A stretch of 64,000 nt of DNA from UBA11872 sp965198285. GTDB taxonomy: Bacteria > Chloroflexota > UBA11872. The stretch is taken from positions 1,426,001 to 1,490,000 of the forward strand of contig OZ240251.1 of assembly GCA_965198285.1 (NCBI GenBank), read 5' to 3'. Under the pieces are notes generated by a model. The model had not been told where the DNA came from. It saw nothing but the letters and a program-made list of their open reading frames with translations, and made no database searches. Numbering within the stretch: the stretch's first letter is position 1; every line of letters begins with the position of its first letter. The position numbers were made by a program, and so were the translations under genes. Below are positions 17,937 through 24,876 of this stretch, piece by piece.

Positions 17937-18625
17937 TTGACGACGGCCATGCCTAGCCTCGTCGCAGATCTTATCCCTCTCCCCGGGGGATGGCAGCGTC
18001 AGCCTTCTCTGGAGGTGGCCGCTGCACCAGCTAGTCCGTCGACTCGCCAGCGTCGTCTGCAAGCTGGCGCAGGGAATCGCCAAGGACACGGAATACACGC
18101 CACTCAGGCAGCATCTCCGCCCCCAGGTCCTCGTAGAAGCGGTGGGCGTCCGTGTTCCAGTCCAGGGCCACCCATTCGAAGCGGCCGCAGCCACGTTCCA
18201 CCGCTATGGCCGCCACCCGTCGCAGCAGCTGTGTGCCCAGCCCGCGGCGTCGATACTCAGGCGACACGTAGAGGTCGTGCAGGTACATGCCCCTCCGCGC
18301 CAGGAACGTGGAATACGTGTGGAAATACACGGCGAATCCCGCCGGTTCCTCACCCGCAAACGCCAGCAGAGCCTCCGCCGCCGGCGCGTCGCCAAACAGC
18401 GACGCCCGCAACGACTCCTCCGTCGCCACCACCTCATGCGTCAACTTCTCGTACACCGCCAAATCCCAAATCAACCCCATCAACCGCGGCACGTCGTCCT
18501 CCGCCGCCGGCCGAATCGTGAATCCGGGCGATGCTGGCACTCTCGTCACCGTCCTTGTGAGTCTTCGGAACTCCGCAGCCTCGCCACTCTACTCTTGGTG
18601 GGCCTGAGTGGACGGTAGGTGGCAC
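17937..18625 (+). repeat. Segmental direct repeat, copy 1 (contains GNAT gene)
   Basis: About 690 bp repeated at 19767-20455. It runs from the tRNA-Ala flank (GACGGCCATGCCTAGCCTCG) through the whole GNAT gene and its promoter to GGTGGGCCTGAGT. The proteins differ at about 20 of 172 positions, so the duplication is not very recent. Confidence 0.85.
18031..18549 (-). CDS. GNAT acetyltransferase (diamine/thialysine acetyltransferase-like), copy 1
   Basis: 172-residue GNAT enzyme close to the SAT1/SAT2-type polyamine and thialysine acetyltransferases. Visible: FTIRPAAEDDVPRLMGLIWD, LAVYEKLTHEVVAT, FHTYSTFLARRGMYLHDLYV, the acetyl-CoA loop YRRRGLGTQLL, and FEWVALDWNTDAHRFYEDLG with the late tyrosine. 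It probably acetylates a primary amine on a polyamine or amino acid. The paralogue at 19861 is about 88 percent identical. The gene sits beside a decayed tRNA-Ala copy, inside the duplicated segment. Confidence 0.92.
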   Translation of the reverse strand: MTRVPASPGFTIRPAAEDDVPRLMGLIWDLAVYEKLTHEVVATEESLRASLFGDAPAAEALLAFAGEEPAGFAVYFHTYSTFLARRGMYLHDLYVSPEYRRRGLGTQLLRRVAAIAVERGCGRFEWVALDWNTDAHRFYEDLGAEMLPEWRVFRVLGDSLRQLADDAGESTD

Positions 18626-18707
18626 CGCCTTCGAGATGTGGCTGGGACTGCGAGTGGAATAGTCAACCAGAATATTGGAGCTATCTGTATGGCGCTTGTA
18701 TCGAATA

Positions 18708-19565
18708 CTACCCAGCGCGGTGCTCAACTCGCGCCTGTCTTCTCGCAGCGATGAGATTGTGCCTGAGCCTCTGAGCCCAATACTTAATCGCGCTATCCTT
18801 AGATTCCCTTGCACACCTCCGCACCGCAGAGCTAAGCACTTTATTGTTCTCTAGGTTTTCGATGACTTCTAGTCGGTGCCGAACGTGTCCTCGAATTAAC
18901 CACCCCGCTGCATCCCACCCTGGATCAAGTTTGCTGGCGGACAGTATTGCTTTTGTTGCCTCGTCCTCGATGCGGGAATCTATGTCTTTGGGTGTCCAGC
19001 CGAATATTAGCGACAGTAGCGCACGTATAATCTCTCGATAGATCTGGCCGATCATTCCCCAGTTCTCGTTGTCACGACCCTCGAGGCTCTCGTACCTACT
19101 TGCTTCAAAGACTTTGGCTTTGCCATGCTTCTGGAAATAGTCTACGATGTTTGTGTTGTGCTGGATGGTTGTGACGCGTTCTAGATACTGGATAGTGCTG
19201 TCGAAACATCGCTCTAGCTCCTTGAATGCTGGTGGGTTGTGTTGCTTAATATCTTCTAACAATAGGTGTAATTCGTGCCCGCGAGAACGAACCTGTTTCC
19301 CTGGCATACCGCCGTCTATAAGAATCGCCTTTAGGCCCCTCTCGATTGCTTCGTGAGCATTCCTCGTGTCCGCCCTTGACTTAGCCTTTGAGTATGCTGT
19401 GGAGAGTGTTCCTATCAGCAGGATTCTTGTGTAGAATTCATCGTCCGATTGTGCATCTAAGTTTGCTGCATCAGTCAAGAGGTTATGTATATCGCGCGGC
19501 GGTCTATCCAGTTCATCGAGGGCATATCTTAGGTCCGCCCATATGTCTTCTTTGTTTAGAGGCAT
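18708..19565 (-). CDS. HEPN-like protein, possible defence gene
   Basis: 285 residues, from a visibly less GC-rich gene than its neighbours, with GGAAGG about 8 bp before the ATG at 19565. The middle section (AHEAIERGLKAILIDGG, then SRGHELHLLLEDI) has the look of a HEPN helical pair, and RGHVRH near the C-terminus (about residue 230) fits the R-x4-H ribonuclease motif of HEPN proteins. These resemblances are by eye only. HEPN proteins often act in toxin-antitoxin or abortive-infection systems. It lies between the two GNAT copies, in the region delimited by tRNA-Ala remnants, which fits a recent acquisition. Confidence 0.5.
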   Translation of the reverse strand: MPLNKEDIWADLRYALDELDRPPRDIHNLLTDAANLDAQSDDEFYTRILLIGTLSTAYSKAKSRADTRNAHEAIERGLKAILIDGGMPGKQVRSRGHELHLLLEDIKQHNPPAFKELERCFDSTIQYLERVTTIQHNTNIVDYFQKHGKAKVFEASRYESLEGRDNENWGMIGQIYREIIRALLSLIFGWTPKDIDSRIEDEATKAILSASKLDPGWDAAGWLIRGHVRHRLEVIENLENNKVLSSAVRRCARESKDSAIKYWAQRLRHNLIAARRQARVEHRAG

Positions 19566-19739
19566 TATAATGCCTTCCTTTCAGCACACACAGAACAGGA
19601 CCCATCGGCGTCAAGCATGATCGGACATTCAACAGCTTGGTTGTTCTTTAGTCTCACGGCTCAAAGCTTCTCTTTGGGAGTTACCCCGAGAACTAGACAA
19701 GGCCCGCTACTTTATACACCTTCCGGGGCTGTATAGCGT

Positions 19740-19766
19740 GGCGCTCTTCCGACTAAGCCTTCGGCC
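19740..19766 (-). pseudogene. tRNA-Ala fragment (5' third)
   Basis: Reverse complement reads GGCCGAAGGCTTAGTCGGAA then GAGCGCC, matching the acceptor and D-arm of the tRNA-Ala(CGC) copies and then stopping. It is the equivalent, within the second segmental copy, of the pseudo-tRNA at 17855. Confidence 0.6.
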
Positions 19767-20455
19767 ATTGATGACGGCCATGCCTAGCCTCGTCGCAGAC
19801 CTTAACCTTCTCCCCGAGGAGTGCAGCCTGAGCCTTCTCTGGAGGCTGTTGCTGCACTGGTTAGTCCTCCGGTGGTCCAGCGTCCTCTGCAAGCTGGCGC
19901 AGGGAATCGCCAAGAACACGGAAGACACGCCACTCAGGCAACATCTCCGCCCCCAGGTCCTCGTAGAAGCGGTGGGCGTCCGTATTCCAGTCCAGGGCCA
20001 CCCATTCAAAGCGGCCGCAACTACGTTCCACCGCTATGGCCGCCACCCGTCGTAGCAGCAGTGTGCCCAGCCCGCGGCGTCGATACGCAGGCGACACGTA
20101 GAGGTCGTGCAGGTACATGCCCTTCCGCGCCAGGAACGTGGAATACGTGTGGAAATACATGGCGAATCCCGCCGGTTCCTCACCCGCAAACGCCAGCAGA
20201 GCCTCGGCCGCCGGCGCGTCGCCAAACAGCGACGCCCGCAACGACTTCTCCGTCGCCACCACCTCATGCGTCAGCTTCTCGTACACCGCCAGGTCATGAA
20301 TCAGACCCAGCAGCCGCGGCACGTCCTCCTCCGTAGCCGGCCGTATCGTGAACCCGGTCGATTGAGCCACTGCTGTCACCTTCCTTGTAGGTCTTCCAAA
20401 CTCTACGGCCTCGCCACTCCACCCTTGGTGGGCCTGAGTTGACTGTGGGCAGTAC
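19767..20455 (+). repeat. Segmental direct repeat, copy 2 (contains GNAT gene)
   Basis: Second copy of the segment at 17937-18625. Similarity starts at the tRNA-Ala flank (GACGGCCATGCCTAGCCTCG) and runs past the GNAT start to GGTGGGCCTGAGT near 20440. Confidence 0.85.
19861..20379 (-). CDS. GNAT acetyltransferase (diamine/thialysine acetyltransferase-like), copy 2
   Basis: 172-residue paralogue of the enzyme at 18031, with the same motifs (acetyl-CoA loop YRRRGLGTLLL, and WNTDAHRFYEDLG). Differences cluster at the termini (SPGF/STGF, GESTD/GPPED) and include SP to SPA before YRRRG, so both genes look under purifying selection and both may be functional. Acceptor specificity could differ between copies. 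The intervening 1.2 kb carries the HEPN-like gene. Confidence 0.92.
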   Translation of the reverse strand: MTAVAQSTGFTIRPATEEDVPRLLGLIHDLAVYEKLTHEVVATEKSLRASLFGDAPAAEALLAFAGEEPAGFAMYFHTYSTFLARKGMYLHDLYVSPAYRRRGLGTLLLRRVAAIAVERSCGRFEWVALDWNTDAHRFYEDLGAEMLPEWRVFRVLGDSLRQLAEDAGPPED

Positions 20456-20819
20456 CATGTCAGAATTGGAAATCCCCCTATAGTTCCTCAAGGAACAAAA
20501 GTTCGAGCCTCGTCTTGTGGGGTGAGCGAACTTGGTATTGGGTGTGATTGGGCACATCCGCTAGTGAGCCACGGAACGACGCGGCCACATTGAGGAGGGG
20601 CGGGCGGGGCCGCTGGACTCGGCTGGCGTGTGAGCTGTGGCTGACTGAATGGTGGGAGTCCACGTCACGAATGGAAGGGCAAGTCCAGTGGAGCTGCATA
20701 CCGACGCCTACATCGCATTCCTGACAATCCCTGCTTCATGACCACACTGTCAGAGATTTTGGGATAGGTTCATGACTCTCGTTTTCTAAGACCTCACCCT
20801 TTTAGCAGGCGCGCGCTTC
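20456..20819. other. Non-coding stretch
   Basis: No convincing gene. The only structure noticed is a small hairpin, GTTCC-TCAA-GGAAC, near 20486. Base composition is mixed, with a GC-rich patch near 20590. Confidence 0.5.
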
Positions 20820-21479
20820 TCAGCGTCGCCTGGCTAAACTTGCTAAGCCCTTTATAGTAGATGGCAATTTCCTAAACGTAGCGACCTTGGCAGTTGCTTT
20901 GGATAAATCGTGAGATGCAGTGAACTCGTTTGCAACCACGATGCAGTCAATACCCGCCGCTACTGCCGACTCCAACCCTCTCGCCGAATCTTCAATAACC
21001 ACCGTTTCAGAGGCAGTAGCGCCAAAGCGTTCGAGCCCTCTCAGATAGGGTTCAGGATGTGGTTTAGATCGCTCGTAGTCTTCTCTATCCAAATGGAAGT
21101 CCATATATTCCAGGATGGATCGCTCTTCGTGTATTAGAGCGAAGTCAGCTCGTTTGGATGTAGTGACTATAGCCATCCTATACGTATCTGCGAGTTCGGC
21201 CAGTGTTTGCAGGACACCCTCAATCTCGATGTCTTCTGTTCTAAGATACTCCTGATAGTAAACGTTACGGACCTCACGCTGCCTGCTGATGGTCTGTTCA
21301 TCAACACCTGCCGCTATGGCCTGGGCCCAGGTGGCCATTCCCTGGGTCATGTCTCGGAGGTATTGGTCTCTATCCAAGGTAAAACCGATGTCAGCCAGGG
21401 CGCGCTCTCCGGCCCTGTAATACCAGAATTCGGTATCTACCAGAACCCCATCATGGTCAAAGAGGATGTACTTCTTCAC
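20820..21479 (-). CDS. HAD-superfamily hydrolase (beta-phosphoglucomutase-like)
   Basis: 219-residue haloacid-dehalogenase-type phosphatase or mutase. Motif I is FDHDGVLVDTE (nucleophile and acid aspartates), motif II is AIVTTSKR, the lysine is in RSKPHPEPYL, and motif IV is VVIEDSARGLESAVAAG. The small alpha-helical cap inserted after motif I (about residues 15-80) is typical of the PGM/CbbY group. It lies 29 bp after purC on the same strand and is probably co-transcribed. It could be a nucleotide or sugar phosphatase acting with that pathway; substrate not determined. Confidence 0.9.
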   Translation of the reverse strand: MKKYILFDHDGVLVDTEFWYYRAGERALADIGFTLDRDQYLRDMTQGMATWAQAIAAGVDEQTISRQREVRNVYYQEYLRTEDIEIEGVLQTLAELADTYRMAIVTTSKRADFALIHEERSILEYMDFHLDREDYERSKPHPEPYLRGLERFGATASETVVIEDSARGLESAVAAGIDCIVVANEFTASHDLSKATAKVATFRKLPSTIKGLASLARRR

Positions 21480-21508
21480 CGTTGGTCCCTATGGCCCGCC
21501 GTGCGCCT

Positions 21509-22495
21509 TCATGTGATTCCTTGAAGGTTGCTTGCCAAACGCGTCTCGATCGGTTGGTCTGCTTCTGGAAACTCGAAAGAGCGCCCGGTGATCTTCTCGT
21601 AAAGGTAGATGTAGCGTCGTGAGAGCTCGACTACAAGGTCATCCGGTGCTGGTGGTAGGACCTCATCCTCGTAGGGTTCGCAGTTCTCCGTGAACCAGAG
21701 CCGAAGGAATTCTTTGTCGACGTTGTCGGGTTCCTGTCCCTCCCGCATGCACTGTTGATAAGTGTCGGCGACCCAGTACCGACTGGAGTCAGGGGTGTGG
21801 ATCTCGTCGACCAGAAGGATCTCACCGTTCTTGTCACGGCCCATCTCATATTTGGTATCGACGAGAATCAGGCCATGCTCGGCTGCCTTGGCTTGACCGA
21901 ATTCGAAAAGTTCCAGCGCGATGCGGCTACATTGTTCCCACTCATCGGCCGTCATCGAGTTCTCGGACACGATCTCGTCAGGGCTGATCGGACGGTCGTG
22001 ATCCCCCTTGGTGGTCGGTGTGAGAATATTCGTCGAGAGCTTCTGGTTTTTCACTAGGCCGTCGGGCAAATCGTTGCCACAGTAGTGACGCCGACCACTC
22101 TGGTAGACCGTCCAGAGGGCGGTGCTCGTGGTTCCGGTGATGTATCCACGAACCACGAACTCAATCGGGAATACGGTACATTTTTTGGCAATCGTGACGT
22201 TTGGGTCGGGGATGGATAGAACCTGATTCGGCACAATGTGGCGGGTCTGTTCAAACCACCATGCGCTCGTCAAGTTGAGGGCCTGCCCCTTGAAGGGGAC
22301 AGCGGCCAGCACCCGGTCAAAGGCACTCTGTCGGTCGGTGGTGATGAGCACCATCCTATCCCCAAAATCGTATCGATCCCGTACTTTGTTTACGATCTTA
22401 TCACCTCGGGAAATATTTGTCTCAATGAGGCAGCTTCCGAGTCCTTGTCGTATCCGATCCGTGTAGCTATCTGGGGTGTAAATGGCGTTCTCCAT
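21509..22495 (-). CDS. purC: Phosphoribosylaminoimidazole-succinocarboxamide synthase
   Basis: 328-residue SAICAR synthetase, joining CAIR and aspartate with ATP in purine synthesis. Family motifs: GKIR-equivalent region ISRGDKIVNKVRDRYDFGD, LITTDRQSAFDRVLAAVPFK, FVVRGYITG, ILVDTKYEMG and VDEIHTPDSSRYW. The length fits the long, yeast-like form (about 300). Ribosome binding site GAGG is close to the ATG. PurC is a housekeeping enzyme, so finding it in a mobile-looking region without other pur genes is unusual; it may be a second copy or a captured gene serving a special pathway. Confidence 0.93.
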   Translation of the reverse strand: MENAIYTPDSYTDRIRQGLGSCLIETNISRGDKIVNKVRDRYDFGDRMVLITTDRQSAFDRVLAAVPFKGQALNLTSAWWFEQTRHIVPNQVLSIPDPNVTIAKKCTVFPIEFVVRGYITGTTSTALWTVYQSGRRHYCGNDLPDGLVKNQKLSTNILTPTTKGDHDRPISPDEIVSENSMTADEWEQCSRIALELFEFGQAKAAEHGLILVDTKYEMGRDKNGEILLVDEIHTPDSSRYWVADTYQQCMREGQEPDNVDKEFLRLWFTENCEPYEDEVLPPAPDDLVVELSRRYIYLYEKITGRSFEFPEADQPIETRLASNLQGIT

Positions 22496-22543
22496 TTGCT
22501 ATTGCCTCCTCAAGGCCAGGAGCCTGAACGTGGTGGGCCGCGG

Positions 22544-22587
22544 AGCACCGTACTGCAAACTTTTCGCTGGGAGGTCCTGATATAAGG
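22544..22587. repeat. Dispersed 30-bp element (copy 2)
   Basis: Contains CTGCAAACTTTTCGCTGGGA and GGTCCTGATATAAGG, matching 31066-31110 and, less well, 14844-14874. It lies about 50 bp upstream of purC. The remaining bases between here and 22858 hold no gene I can support. Confidence 0.65.
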
Positions 22588-22858
22588 CAGGGCTCGGGTG
22601 ATCCCAATTGGGCGCTCTCGAGCCTCTGGCCATGGGGTTGGAGGCTCGTGCATTTCGCCCGGACGGTTCCCCCGCTCCGCTAAGGAGCACTGGCAACTGC
22701 CCCTCGATTGTACACCCTGCGCCCCTGTCAAGACAAGACAGTGGGAGTCATAGAGGACGCCGTGCCACGTAACTGCCCGTGTAGCTGAATGCATCGGTGG
22801 CGACGGCAAGGTCGGGATGATCCACTGTCTTTCGGCCCTCCTCAATACAGGTGTCGGC

Positions 22859-22966
22859 TCAGGATGCCGCGCCAGACCCTCCCCGCATCTCGCCCCTGGG
22901 CATCCGGTAGCCGACGCGGAGCTCGGTGAAGATGTAGGTGGGGTTCGCGGACGTGATGGCGTCGAG
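22859..22966 (-). pseudogene. C-terminal fragment of an OmpR-type response regulator
   Basis: Reads SANPTYIFTELRVGYRMPRG, the closing beta-hairpin of OmpR/PhoB winged-helix DNA-binding domains (usual pattern NPxYIxTxRxVGYR). The rest of the regulator is missing. A related fragment (STYIFNEPRLDYQM) is at 41095-41160. Confidence 0.6.
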
Positions 22967-23214
22967 TTTGAAGGGTGGAATCCGGGCCGGTCGGCCTCTC
23001 AGTCTCCGTCCTCGTCCTCCGCAGGCGGCCTGGACGCAGCCCCGGACCGGGATACCTAACGACGAAGGTGGGCGATGTCGATGGTCCGGGCAGAGGGGGC
23101 GCAGGGTCCCAGATGAGGGGGCGCAGACGGGAGCCCCGTGCAAGCTCCGCCGAAACGGAGAATGTCCACGAAGTGCGGGGGGTACAGGAAAACGGGTTTC
23201 ATACCGGAGTGGAC

Positions 23215-23365
23215 CAGGCTTGACGAAATCAAGGACCGAGGCCGATTCCGACGTCGGTGCGTCAATGGGCATGGGGATCGTGTACGTCAGCGCAGCCACG
23301 TCTCCCATGACCTCGATGCCTTCCACGAAGTTTCGGACGAGCTCGACTGGCCTTGCAGGACCCGA
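23215..23365 (-). pseudogene. C-terminal remnant of a site-specific (serine) recombinase
   Basis: The frame reads ELVRNFVEGIEV, LTYTIPMP and SESASVLDFVKPGP. This is the usual end of large serine recombinases (a beta strand ending TIPMP, then a tail). DNA coding for LDFVK (CTTGATTTCGTCAAG) is also the sequence next to the tRNA-Ala copy at 41290 and, slightly changed, at 27445. That suggests the recombinase's own 3' end adjoins its tRNA attachment site. Immediately beyond it, the IS630 element begins at 23382. Confidence 0.6.
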
Positions 23366-23381
23366 GTATCATGTGATGATC

Positions 23382-24622
23382 TAGTGGTCGAACATTGTTG
23401 AAATAAAGGTCTGGAAGGGCATATTCCTCCGAGAGGTTAAGTCATACGATTGAATGAAGGAGGAATCACGATGCCTACCAAGGAATGCCGTATCAGACTG
23501 ACAACGGACGAACAACAGGAACTCAAGGCGCTCGTTTCCCGTGGTCGGACCGTCGCGTACAAACAGACGCATGCGCGCATCATGCTGATGAGCGACGAGG
23601 CTAGGGAAGACGGAGGAATGGAATGAAGGACGCAGACATGTTCGGTGCGCTAGATGTGGGGCTGCAAATGGTCGAGCGGGTGCGGCGACGCTGTGTGGAG
23701 GAAGGCATCGAGTCGGCGTTGAACCGCAAAAGGCAACTTCGGCGCCGTCAGAAGCTACTGGACGTCGAACGCGAAGCCCGGTTGATAGCGATGGCCTGCG
23801 GGGAACCGCCGGAGAGTCGTGCCAGTGGGACCCTGAAGCTGTTGGCTGACCAGTTGGTCGAGTGTGAGATAGTCGAGTCCATCAGCACCGAAACGGGTCG
23901 CCAAGTGCTTAACAAACGAACTCAAGCCGTGGCTGAAGCAGAGTTGGTGCATCCCTCCCGGTCAGAGAGCGGATTCTGTGTGCGCGATGGAAGTCTTGCT
24001 GGAAGTTTACCACCGCCCGTATGATGAGAACGAAGTTCTGGTGTGCATGGATGAAACAAGCAAACAGCAAGTCAAGGAGACGCGAGTGCCGCGTCCCGCA
24101 GCGCCCGGCGCGGTGTCGGCCTACGACTACGAATACGAGCGCAATGGAGTGAGCAGTCTGTTCATGCTGTTCGCGCCCCTGGATGGGAAGCGTCGAGTCG
24201 AGGTCAAGGAGCGTCGCATGAAGGTGGATTGGGTGCATGTGATACTGGGACTGGTCAATGAGGACTACCCTGACAGGGAACGGATCGTGCTGGTGATGGA
24301 CAATCTCAACACCCACAAACTGTCATCGCTCTACGAGGCGTTCGAGCCTTCTGAGGCGAGGCTATAGCTGAGCGTCTGGAGATACACTACACACCCAAAC
24401 ACAGGAGTTGGCTGAATATGGCGGAGATAGAGATCGGAGTGCTGGCTCTACAGTGCTTGGAGCGTCGCATACCGGACAGGCAGACCCTGCGTGGCGAGGT
24501 GGAAGCGTGGCAGAAGAGCCGCAATCGTGATGCAGTACGCGTGAACTGGCGGTTCACCACCGAGGACGCCCGCATCAAACTGCGGTCGATATATCCTTCA
24601 ATACAAACATGTCGAACCACTA
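23382..24622 (+). mobile_element. IS630-family insertion sequence, decayed
   Basis: About 1.24 kb bounded by imperfect inverted repeats. The left end reads TAGTGGTCGAACATTGTTG; the reverse complement of the right end reads TAGTGGTTCGACATGTTTG. A TA lies at each edge, as expected for IS630/Tc1-type target duplication. The transposase inside is broken in at least two places, so the element is probably immobile. Its termini resemble those of the small palindromic repeats at 13952, 42334, 52423 and 56445. Confidence 0.85.
23471..24609 (+). pseudogene. IS630-family transposase, frameshifted
   Basis: Begins MPTKECRIRLTTDEQQELKA with GGAGGAATC before the ATG. The helix-turn-helix region is interrupted by a stop near 23622, continues in another frame as VERVRRRCVEEGIESALNRK, then in a further frame as VLVCMDETSKQ (first DDE aspartate), VLVMDNLNTHK (second) and, after a stop at 24367, IHYTPKHRSWLNMAEIEIGV (catalytic glutamate). 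All pieces of the catalytic domain can be read, but at least three lesions separate them. The gene's original stop seems lost near 24609. Confidence 0.85.
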
Positions 24623-24876
24623 GTTCAGGCTACCCATCGAGCCTCAAACCTCCCAATATGAAGATCCTGGTTAAGTTGCCTGAAAACCAGCAACCAAGTC
24701 AAGTCGGACACGATATCGCGGCGATATCCGAGGGATGGCGGCCGCAACCGGGTGCCGGTGAAGAAGTGGCCTCCGCGATCATGCGTTCCGCTTCGCGGAG
24801 CGACGCTTTCTCGGAGGATAAACGTGCATTTCGAAGTTTCGTAACTACTCGAATCATGAGGATCTGACGTACTGTC

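Noticed and set aside
22499..22845. Short frames between purC and the response-regulator remnant
   Set aside because: No start signal, no domain and poor composition. The region holds only the 30-bp repeat.
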